Notes: generated by a model from the sequence alone, not told the origin. Positions 36,036 to 44,308 are shown, numbered from the stretch's first letter. The stretch is 64,000 bases of DNA from Kitasatospora sp044457565 (GCF_044457565.1 NZ_JBITGZ010000005.1:186001-250000); one strand, 5' to 3'. Numbers and translations: made by a program.

Positions 36036-36271
36036 GTTCTGATCCTCCACCAGGCTGGTGAGTGGTGCATGCCGGCGGCGGAGGGCTTGTGCCACTCAGC
36101 CGGTGCCACTGTTGGACGGCCCCCGCTGTCTCAGCAAGCCCGAGTTGCACCTGCTGTCTGTCGCAGTTCAGATAGATACATAGGATCACCGGCATTAACG
36201 GGAAATCGCACACAAAGAGAGACCTTTAGCCACATCCCGACAACCCGACCGTGCAACAAGGAGGAGTAACT

Positions 36272-37324
36272 ATGACCATGGAGGAAATTGGACCTCAAGA
36301 GACATCCCGCACGAAGCGCCGATGGTTTCACTTCTGGAAATGGAGTCACTTTCAGTGGAGCTTAATTCTTCTCGCGCTTGCGGGTGGGCTCGGCATTGCA
36401 CTAAGCGAATATCAGGCAGAACATGCCACAACGCAGGGCGGCTACGATCTACTGAAGATCATTGGAAGCCTCTGCGAGGCTGCACTAATTGCGGCAGTGA
36501 TTGGCTTAGTTGTTGATCCGTACCTCAAGAAGCACTTGATCGGAGAACTCGGACCTGAATACTTCTGGGTCACTAAAGCAAGGAGCATCCCGCGCAACAT
36601 TCGCGAAAAGGTAGAAGAGCTCGCCAGCCGCGCAGAATACCTGCGGCGCGTTACCTGGACGGTAAACTTCTCCTGGTGCGACCAAGCACATTGCGACATG
36701 CAGCAGCATTTGAAAGTAGACATACATACTGATGCGAACGGGTACAGTACAAACCCAGACGGATATACATTCAAGCCGTACCTGTGGATTGAGCCGGCAG
36801 ACGAGCACCATGAATCACGGCACATGTCGCTAGAATTCCTGATCCCGACTCTCGATCGACAAGTAAGGGTGGGAGAAGGCAAGCTTCATGAAATCGTATC
36901 TTCAGATGACCCTGTCCAGGAATGGCTCCGCGTCGCCATGGAGCAGCTAAATCATCAAGCTCCCGTGGTCCCGCAGAATCAGACATTTGTGGTTCGACGA
37001 GACTCTGCCCTATATCCAACCGGAAATCTCTTACCGTTTAGGATTCGCTATATCACACAGGTTCATAAATTCGTGCTTACTGGGGAGGCACTGGAGAGGC
37101 TGCAGATCACATTTCACCACGCAACCGGCCAAGAGAAAGTATGCGAGGAGCGCCAGGAGTCAATTCAGGAGACCGCCCCCGAGATTACATTTCCGGGGCA
37201 AGTTACCGTTATCTCCTGGAGGGTCCTACCAGTACTACAACCAGTGGATGCGGCACGCCCTTCGGGGGTCACATCCACTACACCCACCGCTCCTCCATCC
37301 GGCAGCACAGAGCCCCCGCCATGA
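36272..37324 (+). CDS. Low-GC two-helix membrane protein, candidate lysogenic-conversion gene
   Basis: 350 residues, start at 36272 behind an excellent AAGGAGG site. Two hydrophobic helices near the N-terminus (WSLILLALAGGLGIALSEY and LLKIIGSLCEAALIAAVIGLVV), then a 270-residue soluble domain and a Pro/Thr/Ser-rich tail. Codons are clearly AT-richer than in every neighbour. It is one of only two rightward genes in the phage region and sits beside the junction with its own hairpin terminator, the classic place for a gene expressed in the lysogen, such as superinfection exclusion or phage defence. I recognise no family. Confidence 0.75.
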   Translation: MTMEEIGPQETSRTKRRWFHFWKWSHFQWSLILLALAGGLGIALSEYQAEHATTQGGYDLLKIIGSLCEAALIAAVIGLVVDPYLKKHLIGELGPEYFWVTKARSIPRNIREKVEELASRAEYLRRVTWTVNFSWCDQAHCDMQQHLKVDIHTDANGYSTNPDGYTFKPYLWIEPADEHHESRHMSLEFLIPTLDRQVRVGEGKLHEIVSSDDPVQEWLRVAMEQLNHQAPVVPQNQTFVVRRDSALYPTGNLLPFRIRYITQVHKFVLTGEALERLQITFHHATGQEKVCEERQESIQETAPEITFPGQVTVISWRVLPVLQPVDAARPSGVTSTTPTAPPSGSTEPPP

Positions 37325-37353
37325 CACCGCCAAGCGTCGTTGCGGGGGCTCTG
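37308..37353 (+). terminator. Hairpin terminator overlapping the end of the low-GC gene
   Basis: Perfect 12-bp stem (37308-37319 with 37342-37353); the stop codon (37322-37324) lies in the 22-nt loop. Confidence 0.7.
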
Positions 37354-37443
37354 CTCTGCACCGCTCCCCAGCGCTGCGCGCGACGTCAGGGAGGGGCGTC
37401 TGTGGCCCTGCCGCCCCGTGGGGGACGTTGACGGCAGGGCGGT

Positions 37444-37617
37444 CTAGTGGTGATCCCGGGGCCGGTACGGCTGCCGGGTCGCCCGGGGCCTCTCAGGCTC
37501 AGGCCCTGGGCACGGTAGTGGCCCCGTCGAACTGACCCACTCGTCACAGCGGAAGCAGAACCCCGCGTTGCTCTCAGGATCGAACGCGATTTCGTGGCGG
37601 CACAGTGGGCAGTTCAT
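37444..37617 (-). CDS. Small zinc-ribbon protein (57 aa)
   Basis: Too short for usual ORF cut-offs. It reads MNCPLCRHEIAFDPESN then AGFCFRCDEW, with two CxxC pairs of a zinc ribbon, followed by a Pro/Arg-rich tail. No clear ribosome site. Nine bases lie between it and the gene upstream. Confidence 0.55.
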   Translation of the reverse strand: MNCPLCRHEIAFDPESNAGFCFRCDEWVSSTGPLPCPGPEPERPRATRQPYRPRDHH

Positions 37618-37626
37618 GGGCCAAAC

Positions 37627-37830
37627 CTAGGCCGTGAGGCCCATCCCCCTGGCCGTCTCCGCGACCAGCGCCACCCAATCGGCTGACGCGAAGGTCACCA
37701 CCTCATCCGGCCGCGCGGAGTCGCGCAGGGCGACCACGCCGGGGATGTTGTCGGCCACCTGCGGACAGTTGCCGATCCGCTTGTCTCGGCAGGCGAGGGT
37801 GACGAACTCGAACTCAGGACGTGCGGTCAT
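37627..37830 (-). CDS. DUF397-like small protein (67 aa)
   Basis: Residues CPQVADNIPGVVALRDSARPDEVVTFASADWVALV follow the DUF397 pattern (Cys-x-Glu/Gln-Val-Ala, then VxLRDS, then a Trp helix) seen in the host fusion protein at 3.4 kb. Such proteins partner XRE regulators in streptomycetes; an XRE-TPR gene lies 1.2 kb upstream on the same strand. AAGGACA precedes the ATG. Confidence 0.65.
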   Translation of the reverse strand: MTARPEFEFVTLACRDKRIGNCPQVADNIPGVVALRDSARPDEVVTFASADWVALVAETARGMGLTA

Positions 37831-37936
37831 TGCTTGTCCTTTCGTCGTACTGGATGGGGTCCCTCGCCCCCGTGAACAGCGCACAGCGGAAGCGAGAGGC
37901 TGCCCCGACCCTGGAGGCCGGGAGTTGAGTACCGCG

Positions 37937-38191
37937 CTACTTCGGCGGTTCGGCCGGCGGGTTGGGATTGCCGGACGGAGGCGGCGGGGGCGGTGCTCCC
38001 CCGACACCCGTCGGGTTGCTGCTCGGTTCCTTCTGCGGGGCCATCGCGGGCCCTTCCTCGTCGGCCTCCGCCATGTCGTCGGGGAACGGCGGGGCTACGG
38101 GATGTCCGGGCTTGCGCGTCGGACCTCGCGTGCCGCGCCTGCCCCCGGGCCAGCTCGGGCCCTTCGCGCCTGGCGGGGGTGTGTGGCTCAT
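37937..38191 (-). CDS. Proline-rich hypothetical protein (84 aa)
   Basis: Low-complexity protein: GAKGPSWPGGRRGTRGPTRKPG, then a Pro/Asn tail. ATG 38191 follows GAGAGG. No function can be proposed. Confidence 0.5.
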   Translation of the reverse strand: MSHTPPPGAKGPSWPGGRRGTRGPTRKPGHPVAPPFPDDMAEADEEGPAMAPQKEPSSNPTGVGGAPPPPPPSGNPNPPAEPPK

Positions 38192-38267
38192 AGATGTACC
38201 TCTCTGGTGGTGCAACCCATCCCGACCATGGTGACCACATACCGGCGGCCGGGATGGGAGTTCTGGG

Positions 38268-38462
38268 CTACCAGCGCGTCCGCGCCTGACGATTGATCTC
38301 GCGGATGCGCTCCAGCAGCGATGCCCGCCGCTTGCGGTCCTCAGGCGGTAGCGGGCGGTCCACGTGTTCCTCCGGGGTGAGCGTGGGCCGGCGCTCGCGG
38401 ATCGCTTCCACCTCGTCCGGTTTGTCGTCGGGGAAGGCCCACCACGACTCCAGCGGGTTCAC
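38268..38462 (-). CDS. Hypothetical protein (64 aa)
   Basis: Highly charged: WWAFPDDKPDEVEAIRERRPTL and a basic helical C-terminus (RKRRASLLERIREINRQ). The GTG start overlaps the upstream stop by 4 bp. Confidence 0.55.
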   Translation of the reverse strand: MNPLESWWAFPDDKPDEVEAIRERRPTLTPEEHVDRPLPPEDRKRRASLLERIREINRQARTRW

Positions 38463-38656
38463 CGGACGTCCCCCACAAGCGAGGGGCGCTCAAAAACACG
38501 CCATTGCTCCCACGCCTCGCTGAAGGTGCGCCATCCGCGGGGCTGGCCGTCAGGAAGCCTCAGCCACTGGCCACTCTGTTCGTTCGCCACGCGGTAGACC
38601 CCGGTGCCCGAATCCCATCGGACGCCGTATCCATGCAGCCTGATCGGCCCCTTCAC
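38459..38656 (-). CDS. Hypothetical protein (65 aa)
   Basis: Reads VKGPIRLHGYGVRWDSGTGVYRV, then WLRLPDGQPRGWRTFSEAWEQWRVFERP; a compact, Trp-rich domain. The GTG at 38656 overlaps the upstream TGA (GTGA). Longer in-frame starts run antisense-like through the upstream gene. Confidence 0.55.
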   Translation of the reverse strand: MKGPIRLHGYGVRWDSGTGVYRVANEQSGQWLRLPDGQPRGWRTFSEAWEQWRVFERPSLVGDVR

Positions 38657-38976
38657 GGCAGGGCTCGCACGACGTGCCCGGAGATCACCCGGGACTCGTC
38701 GGTCTCGTCCGCGGTGCCCGGCAGAATCCGTCTGGTGCACACCGCGTGGTCACGGATGAACTGTGCGATCGCCATCACGGTCTGCGCGTTGGCTCCGCCG
38801 AGTTGGACGTGTCCACCGTTCGCCAGACCCGTCGCGCAGTCCGGGGAGAGGGAGACAAGCGGGGGCAGCCCTGCAAGGCGGAGAGCGTCCACCAGAGCGT
38901 CGGCGGCCCTTGCCGCCATCTGCTCGTGCACGGTAATCAGCCGATCGTGCTCCGCGTCCAGCTCTGCCAACGACAT
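38653..38976 (-). CDS. Hypothetical protein (107 aa)
   Basis: A helical N-terminus (LAELDAEHDRLITVHEQMAARAADALVDALRLAGLPP), then a Gly/Asn-rich segment and a second helix (QTVMAIAQFIRDHAV). GAGAGGAG precedes the ATG. Head of a coupled four-gene run. No family recognised. Confidence 0.6.
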   Translation of the reverse strand: MSLAELDAEHDRLITVHEQMAARAADALVDALRLAGLPPLVSLSPDCATGLANGGHVQLGGANAQTVMAIAQFIRDHAVCTRRILPGTADETDESRVISGHVVRALP

Positions 38977-39060
38977 CCGCCGCTCCTCTCCGTTGTTGTA
39001 CGGAGATCGTGCCGCGACGACGGGGACGCCAACAGGGATGGAACGTCCCAGTTCTGAGCG

Positions 39061-40275
39061 TTAGTCAGCCACGCCAAGGATTCGTGCTAGCTTTCGCAAT
39101 CCGGGCGGACGAGCGGTACCGGACCACAAGTCAGCCACGACCGCTACCGCGAGGGTGTGATGCCGCATCCACCCAGGTGCCACCCGCTGTAGCTTCTCCA
39201 GGGTCGCCACAGCCCCCGCAGCATCCCCGATGTCCGCATAGGCACGTGCTACGTCCAGTAGCAGCCAAGTACGCCACGAGGGCGGGGTGTCGGCACTGAG
39301 CCGCATCCCACGGGCGAGCCCCAACGCTTCCTCTGGCCTCGCGTGTTGAACCGCCAGGCGCACACGCTCGATCCGCACCGACGACCGATTGAAGACACTC
39401 ACCATGCGGCCGTCAGCGGGCGCCAGCATCCCGGACAGTCGGCCGGTCGCATCTTCCGCCGTCAGCATCATCTCTGACGCGCCCTCGTAGTCGCCGCTAC
39501 GAGCCGTGCTGGTGGCCGCAGACATGATCAGGCCGCCCCATACCCGCAAGCCTTCGCCGGTCGTCACATGCTCACGCTCGATCCCGTCCGCCACGTGCAG
39601 CGCCAACCCCTGTGCGTCCTCCAACCGGTTCTGTCGCTGGTACGCCCACGCCACCGAGTTGCTGACCATCGCCGTCAAGAGTGGGTCCTCTGCCGCGTCA
39701 GCCGCCGCAATTGCCCGCTCAAGACTGGAAAGACCAAGATCGGTTTTGCCCAGACGAATGGCCAGATGGCCTCCGAGCTGCAACGACTTCCCCAGTGCGT
39801 GCTGACCCTCCAGCCTTGCCCTTCCCGCACCCACGGCAGCTGTCAGCCGTGCATCGGCAATGATGCCAGGCAGCAACTCCATCACTCTGCCGAAGTCGGC
39901 GTTGTGGTAGAGCGTCCAAGCGTCGGCAATCTCCGCGCGGAGCAAGGGAAGGGACAGTGCATCTGCCCCGTCCGGAGCGACGGGTGGCGCGAACAGTGGG
40001 GGCATGATGGCCCGGCGGACGGCGATCAGCTCCGGCGGCTCCGCGTCGCCCGTGGACGGTATGGCAGGCGGGTCGCCGAGCAACGACGTGATCTCCACGC
40101 CCAGTCCCTTGGCCAACGCATGAAGAGTCGGCAGCCGAGCGGAATGCTTGCGCTTCTGCTCAAGCTTCTTCACCACGTCGGACGACACGCCGGACTTCTC
40201 TGCCAGTCCTTCCTGAGTGAGCCCCGCCAGGCGCCGCAGGCGGGCCAGCCGGTCTCCCAGATGCTCGTTAGCCAT
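39061..40275 (-). CDS. XRE family regulator with TPR domain
   Basis: 404 residues. N-terminal XRE helix-turn-helix (LGDRLARLRRLAGLTQEGLAEKSGVSSDVVKKLEQ), then about 300 residues of TPR-like helices (LSSLERAIAAADAAEDPLLTAMVSNSVAWAYQRQNRLEDAQ). This is the common streptomycete HTH-TPR regulator; peptide or partner binding through the TPR is typical. In the phage context it could be the immunity repressor or a lysogeny regulator, but the true repressor may be outside the window. Confidence 0.8.
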   Translation of the reverse strand: MANEHLGDRLARLRRLAGLTQEGLAEKSGVSSDVVKKLEQKRKHSARLPTLHALAKGLGVEITSLLGDPPAIPSTGDAEPPELIAVRRAIMPPLFAPPVAPDGADALSLPLLRAEIADAWTLYHNADFGRVMELLPGIIADARLTAAVGAGRARLEGQHALGKSLQLGGHLAIRLGKTDLGLSSLERAIAAADAAEDPLLTAMVSNSVAWAYQRQNRLEDAQGLALHVADGIEREHVTTGEGLRVWGGLIMSAATSTARSGDYEGASEMMLTAEDATGRLSGMLAPADGRMVSVFNRSSVRIERVRLAVQHARPEEALGLARGMRLSADTPPSWRTWLLLDVARAYADIGDAAGAVATLEKLQRVAPGWMRHHTLAVAVVADLWSGTARPPGLRKLARILGVAD

Positions 40276-40296
40276 GCGGTCACCGTATGCCCTTCC

Positions 40297-41370
40297 TCAC
40301 ACCAACCCGACCCGCTCACGCCACCCGCCAGCGGGCAGGGGCGCCCGTTCTACGGCCCGCGGGGAGGAAGCCGGACCGTCGCAGGGCCCGCAGCGTCCCA
40401 ACGTGCTCAGGGGCGTCTTGCAGTCGTCGCACACGCGGGTGCTGCGGGGTGCTGCGGGCTGCTTCGGGGTGACTGCCGTCGCCGCCTGCGTCGGGGGGTT
40501 GACGGGGATCAGCGCGATTCGTCGCGCGAGGACAGCCGCCACGCTCGTCCGGATCTTCGACGGGAGCGGAGCGGAGACGATGCTCATGAGCGCGCCCCGC
40601 GTCCAGCCAGCCGCGAGCAGACCCTCCACCATGGCGCCCTGGTCCATCAGGGGCTGCCCGGACAAGGCCATCTGCGGCTCGCGACGCCCGAGTTCGAGCA
40701 GCAGTTCCACGCCCTCTGTCGTCCGCGTCGGGCGGGCAGTTCGCGGAGCCGCCGCAGGCGGGCTCTGGCGGGGCGCTGACGGCTCATTGGGCACCTCCGC
40801 AACAACTACTCCATCCGTCCCGCCGAGCAGCGTGGAGAACGTCGCATGCGCCTCCGCGGCCTCCGTCGAGTCGACGTCTCCGGGCTCGTCCCAGAACTCC
40901 GGCTCCGGCGCGTCGTTGGACGGAGGGACGGACGGTCCCTTTCCCACGTCCTTAGCTGTCGTCCTTACCTCCAAGGGAGGGCTTCCCGGCTTCCCGACGG
41001 CTGCCTCTCCAGCTCCAGGGCGACCGGCGGCCGGGGATACGGGAAGCGGCGGCACCGTGTGCTGCGCTTTGCCCATCACCGGGACCTCGTAGACGTCGAC
41101 CGTCGTCCGCACCTGACCCGTGAGCGGGTCGCGGGCGGTGTCGCGGACGTAGTGGCCGGCGCTCTCCAGTTCCCGGAGAGCGTTGGAGATGGCCGTACGG
41201 CCCTCACGCGACTTCGCGGCCAGCGTCCGGACGTCCTCCCGGGAGGCGTCGGGGAGGGAGAGGAGATAGCCCAGCAGTCCGCGAGCGCAGAACGACAGCT
41301 CGTGTTTCCGCAGGGTGCCGTTGCCCAGCACGGTGAAGTAGCGGGCGTGCTTGATACGATGGATGCGCAC
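40297..41370 (-). CDS. Winged-helix DNA-binding/replication-initiator-like protein
   Basis: 357 residues. The N-terminal 95 residues form a wHTH of the kind found in phage and plasmid replication initiators: FCARGLLGYLLSLP, VRTLAAKSREGRTAISNALRELESAGHYVRD. A long Pro/Ala linker follows, and near the C-terminus a small zinc-ribbon-like CDDCKTPLSTLGRCGPC. An operator-like palindrome (41451-41470) lies 80 bp upstream. A helicase-loader or repressor role is also possible. Confidence 0.65.
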   Translation of the reverse strand: MRIHRIKHARYFTVLGNGTLRKHELSFCARGLLGYLLSLPDASREDVRTLAAKSREGRTAISNALRELESAGHYVRDTARDPLTGQVRTTVDVYEVPVMGKAQHTVPPLPVSPAAGRPGAGEAAVGKPGSPPLEVRTTAKDVGKGPSVPPSNDAPEPEFWDEPGDVDSTEAAEAHATFSTLLGGTDGVVVAEVPNEPSAPRQSPPAAAPRTARPTRTTEGVELLLELGRREPQMALSGQPLMDQGAMVEGLLAAGWTRGALMSIVSAPLPSKIRTSVAAVLARRIALIPVNPPTQAATAVTPKQPAAPRSTRVCDDCKTPLSTLGRCGPCDGPASSPRAVERAPLPAGGWRERVGLV

Positions 41371-41450
41371 TGGGAGCCCCTAAGCTCTCGATGCCAGACC
41401 CCGGGGTGTTAGCGCACCGCCGGGGTTCTACGTGCTCGCGATCCTAGGGC

Positions 41451-41470
41451 TTTGTGTTGTGCAACACAAG
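41451..41470. promoter_or_regulatory. Phage operator site A
   Basis: TTGTGTTG-TG-CAACACAA palindrome, the same 8-9-bp half-sites as at 44,343 and 46,947, upstream of the leftward initiator-like gene. Confidence 0.7.
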
Positions 41471-41512
41471 CGTGGCGGCATGCGAAAGCCCCACCATCCG
41501 CGAGGACGACGG

Positions 41513-41654
41513 GGCCGAACCCCCGCTTACGCGGGGAGGTGTTGCCGGCCTTGCGGCCGCTTCCCAAACTCCGCACGGCTGACCCCCGCTTACGCGAGGA
41601 ACACGACCGCAGAGTTTGACGCTCCAGGTCCATCCCCGGTTGCTCGGGGAAGTT
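41513..41654 (-). repeat. Three CRISPR type I-E-like repeat units (degenerate, no cas genes)
   Basis: On the leftward strand three 28-nt units (41627-41654, 41576-41603, 41513-41540) share the I-E repeat plan: 5-6 nt, a C-rich arm (TCCCCGCG or variant), TAAG/CAAC, a G-rich arm (CGGGGGT or CGGGGAT), then about 6 nt. Two cores are identical (CGCGTAAGCGGGGG). Intervals are 23 and 35 nt, not the uniform 32-33 of a living I-E array, and no cas gene is in view. Either a decayed phage-borne mini-array or unrelated hairpins. Confidence 0.45.
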
Positions 41655-41769
41655 TGTTGCGATTCTCAGCGACCCCGGAAGGGCTGCTGCCATGTCCTAC
41701 CGAGCTGCCCCGGTCCGACGAGCGCGACTCTGCCACAGGGCGCTGACAGCCAGCAACCAGAAACGCAAA

Positions 41770-41797
41770 GGCCCCCCGTTCGAGTGAACGAGGGCCC
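41770..41797 (-). terminator. Hairpin terminator
   Basis: Imperfect 12-bp stem (41770-41781 with 41786-41797), GAGT loop, just after the leftward gene ending at 41809. Confidence 0.55.
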
Positions 41798-41808
41798 CGC
41801 GGGTTGAC

Positions 41809-42543
41809 TCAGATCAGCGCGTTCACTGGTGCGACGTCGGACCACAGGACGAGCTGCCTGCCGCCTTCCTCGCGCACCCTCAGAGGGTTCGTGGAGGAGA
41901 CCCGCCGACGGTACAGCGTGGACGCGGCAACCCCTGCTCGTTTGGCGGCCTCCGGGATCGTCAGCCACTCGTTGGGGCGGGCCTTCGGCAGCCCCTTGCG
42001 CGGGAGCACCGCGCGTGCGGCCGGCACCTTGTTGATCTCCGGCTTCCACGCAGGCGCGGGGGCCGGCTCGTCTAGCTCCTGGAGGGGCGCCGCGTCTGCC
42101 GCGGGCTCCGCGTCCTCCGGCGGGTCGATGTGTAGCACGTGCGCCGCAACGAGGGGCGGCACCGCGGAGACGACGATCACGACGTACGCGGTTGGGCCCT
42201 TCGCGCCCGTCGTGAGGATGTGCTCCGTGATCTGCGCGGCAGTTGCGCCGAACAGCGCGTACAGTGCGCCGCGCGTCGCACGACCCGCCTTCCGCTTTGC
42301 GTCCGCTTCACCGGGCTGCGCACGCAACTTGCGCGCGACATCCTTGCTCTCCTTCGCGATGCGCGCGCCAATCGCGGCGTACATCGACATGACGGCCGGC
42401 ATGAGCCACGCCACGCGCCAGTCCCAACCCGCGAGGATCGCGAGGGAGAACTCCCCCGGGGCGGAGAGTGCCAGTGCGGCGTAGAGAACGGCGCTCTGGC
42501 CGTGCTTGCGAACCATCCGGAGGTGCCAGGGGGCGGGGGTCAT
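41809..42543 (-). CDS. Membrane protein with C-terminal helix-turn-helix (DUF2637-like)
   Basis: 244 residues. About four membrane helices lie in the first 135 residues (SAVLYAALALSAPGEFSLAILAGW, MPAVMSMYAAIGARIA, ALYALFGATAAQITEHIL, AYVVIVVSAVPPLVAAHVL), resembling DUF2637 proteins of actinobacterial mobile elements. The C-terminal 60 residues are an excisionase/MerR-like HTH (LTIPEAAKRAGVAASTLYRRR). A membrane-tethered DNA-binding protein is implied. GGAGA precedes the start, which overlaps the upstream stop (TGATG). Confidence 0.65.
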   Translation of the reverse strand: MTPAPWHLRMVRKHGQSAVLYAALALSAPGEFSLAILAGWDWRVAWLMPAVMSMYAAIGARIAKESKDVARKLRAQPGEADAKRKAGRATRGALYALFGATAAQITEHILTTGAKGPTAYVVIVVSAVPPLVAAHVLHIDPPEDAEPAADAAPLQELDEPAPAPAWKPEINKVPAARAVLPRKGLPKARPNEWLTIPEAAKRAGVAASTLYRRRVSSTNPLRVREEGGRQLVLWSDVAPVNALI

Positions 42544-42767
42544 CAGTTCTCCTCAGCCCCGAAGGGCTCCATCTCGTCGACATCGACGGACAGCGGCATC
42601 TGGTCGGGGTCAGCGTCGAAGACAACGGCGTACCCCCATACGGCGCCGATCGGCAGTTCGGTGACGGTGCCGAGCGACCCGACGGGCAGCGTGAGCGCTC
42701 CCTCCCATGCGGCGCCGAACGCCACCGTGGACGAGATGCGGTCGCCGACGGCGATGGTGGGCGTCAT
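42543..42767 (-). CDS. Hypothetical small beta-rich protein (74 aa)
   Basis: MTPTIAVGDRISSTVAFGAAWEG, LPVGSLGTVTELPIGAVWGYAVVFDADP: an SH3/KOW-like barrel of the kind repeated in several proteins of this phage. ATG 42767 overlaps the upstream TGA. Confidence 0.6.
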   Translation of the reverse strand: MTPTIAVGDRISSTVAFGAAWEGALTLPVGSLGTVTELPIGAVWGYAVVFDADPDQMPLSVDVDEMEPFGAEEN

Positions 42768-43027
42768 GCTCTCTCCTCTTCGGTGTGCTCGTTGGTGGGC
42801 CATGCCTGACGGCATCCGTTGCTCTGGCAGCGCAGAGCGGCGGGGACGTCATCGGGAGTCCAGTGCGATCCGTCGTCCAGCAGCGACCGACCACACGCGG
42901 ACATGACGCCCTCGCGCACCTGCCGGCCGTTCATATGGACCGCCTTGACGGAGCGGACGTCGGGGCGTGCGTACCAAGACGCGTCACGGGTTGCGGCCCA
43001 CGGCGTGGCGGAGAGATCGTCGCTCAT
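42764..43027 (-). CDS. Hypothetical protein (87 aa)
   Basis: Contains MSACGRSLLDDGSHWTPDDVPAALRCQSNGCRQAW, a Cys-containing segment like a small zinc ribbon. Overlaps both neighbours by 4 bp. Function unknown. Confidence 0.58.
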   Translation of the reverse strand: MSDDLSATPWAATRDASWYARPDVRSVKAVHMNGRQVREGVMSACGRSLLDDGSHWTPDDVPAALRCQSNGCRQAWPTNEHTEEERA

Positions 43028-43464
43028 GCGTCCATCATCTCCCCTACGTGGAAGGTCAGTTCAGTTGAATGGAACTCGTCAGGCTTGCCGAAGGGCTTCC
43101 CGTCCAGGTGGACGGAGTACTCATTGCCCCAGTGACGCGACGGGAGGCCAACGACCGTACCCACGCGCCCGTTCCACGCGTCGTTCGTGACCACGCGTAC
43201 CCGGACGCCCTGGTGGTAGACGATCGGCTCTTCCCCGCGCTCCGCGTACGTGCGCTCCAGGCCATCGCGGAGCTTCTGAATGAAGGCGTCGGAGCGCGCG
43301 GCGCACGGGATGCAGTAGTGCTGAAGCTTCTGGCGGACCGTCCCGCGGCTGATCCATCGCGTCGTGGTGGCCTCGTTGCGGCACGGGATCATCTTGTCCA
43401 GCTCGGTGCCGCCGGGCATCTGCGGGCACGGCTTGTACTTCAGTGCAACGCTCTGGCAGATCAT
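43024..43464 (-). CDS. Hypothetical zinc-ribbon/KOW-like protein (146 aa)
   Basis: The N-terminal part has cysteines in CPQMPGG, MIPCRNEA and YCIPCAARSDAF (probable zinc site). The C-terminal part GVRVRVVTNDAWNGRVGTVVGLP, then EYSVHLDGKPFGKPDEFHSTEL looks like a KOW/SH3 barrel. ATG 43464 has GGAG in front and lies 26 bp after conserved-loop hairpin H1. Confidence 0.58.
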   Translation of the reverse strand: MICQSVALKYKPCPQMPGGTELDKMIPCRNEATTTRWISRGTVRQKLQHYCIPCAARSDAFIQKLRDGLERTYAERGEEPIVYHQGVRVRVVTNDAWNGRVGTVVGLPSRHWGNEYSVHLDGKPFGKPDEFHSTELTFHVGEMMDA

Positions 43465-43489
43465 GGCTACTCCGTTCTGGGTCGGGTGG

Positions 43490-43522
43490 CCGGGCCCTGC
43501 GTCCTCTACTCGCAGGACCCGG
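43490..43522 (-). terminator. Conserved-loop hairpin H1
   Basis: Stem 43490-43501 with 43511-43522. On the leftward transcript the loop is AGUAGAGGA and the single non-Watson-Crick pair is G-U. It begins 12 nt after the stop of the gene ending at 43535. One of five hairpins with this loop. Confidence 0.75.
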
Positions 43523-43534
43523 CGGGTGGTGCGG

Positions 43535-44296
43535 TCAGCTGTCCTTTTGGCCAGTCCAGTAGCACCAATGGCAGCCGGAGCCTTTGCACTCGGTGCAGCG
43601 GGCTGCGTAGATCTCCGCAACGGTCTCCGGGTCGGCCAACTGGCGGTTGGCCATGACGCTGACGTCCAGGCCTGCGTAGCACGGTGCCGGCTCGTCGTGG
43701 GACTCCTCCGGCTCGTCCGCGTTGCACTCCTGGCACGCGCCGTACGCCTCGTCGGGGTGCTCCGAGCAGACCTGACGGACGACGTATTCCGTGTCGGTGT
43801 CCTGGTCCTCCGCAGCGAAGTGTGCGGCGTGGTTTGCGGCGCTCATTGCGCAGTCGTAGACCACGAGCGAGCCCTCATCACCGAACACTCCGTACTCGAC
43901 CCCGGGCGCACAGGCCGGGACGGTTGTTACGGCGGGCTCGGCGGAGACGTGGTGGTGATCGCAGCGCGGACGCACTGTCGGGAGCGGCGCCGAGAGCGAG
44001 GCCTCAGCCTTCGCCAGCTCCGGGTAGGCGCGACGGACCTGAGCCTCAGCCCAGGCGAACCGCTCGTTCGTCTCGGTGATACCAAACCCGTCGGCCCAGC
44101 CCTCAGTGAAGACGCCCCGCGCGTACATCTCGTCCCGGACCATGTCCCGAATCTGCCTGACGGTCAGCTTCGGCAGCTCGTCACTGTGGCGGAGCGCGGA
44201 GGCAAGGGCATTCGCCAGGTCTCCGGTGGTGGCGCGAAAGGTCACCCGCAGGTCAATCCGGTACTTGCCGTCCTTGCTTACGGTGGGCTTCGCCAT
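43535..44296 (-). CDS. Hypothetical phage protein with C-terminal zinc ribbon (253 aa)
   Basis: Begins AKPTVSKDGKYRIDLRVTFRATTGDLANALASAL after a GAGGAG site. Cysteine-rich at the C-terminus: CSEHPDEAYGACQEC and ARCTECKGSGCHWCYW. First gene after operator B and its conserved leader, so it should be under repressor control. No function known. Confidence 0.62.
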   Translation of the reverse strand: MAKPTVSKDGKYRIDLRVTFRATTGDLANALASALRHSDELPKLTVRQIRDMVRDEMYARGVFTEGWADGFGITETNERFAWAEAQVRRAYPELAKAEASLSAPLPTVRPRCDHHHVSAEPAVTTVPACAPGVEYGVFGDEGSLVVYDCAMSAANHAAHFAAEDQDTDTEYVVRQVCSEHPDEAYGACQECNADEPEESHDEPAPCYAGLDVSVMANRQLADPETVAEIYAARCTECKGSGCHWCYWTGQKDS

Positions 44297-44308
44297 TGCT
44301 GCACTCCT

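Noticed and set aside
35691..36271. Search for an integrase gene beside the junction
   Set aside because: Only a 92-aa protein is present; no recombinase motif seen in any frame.
41513..41654. Calling a functional CRISPR array
   Set aside because: Only three diverged units with unequal intervals and no cas genes; reported as repeat instead.
41409..41693. Open frame on the minus strand across the CRISPR-like units (SPRKRG, SSRKRG repeats)
   Set aside because: The repeated peptide is just the translated palindromic repeats; no ribosome site and no coding character.
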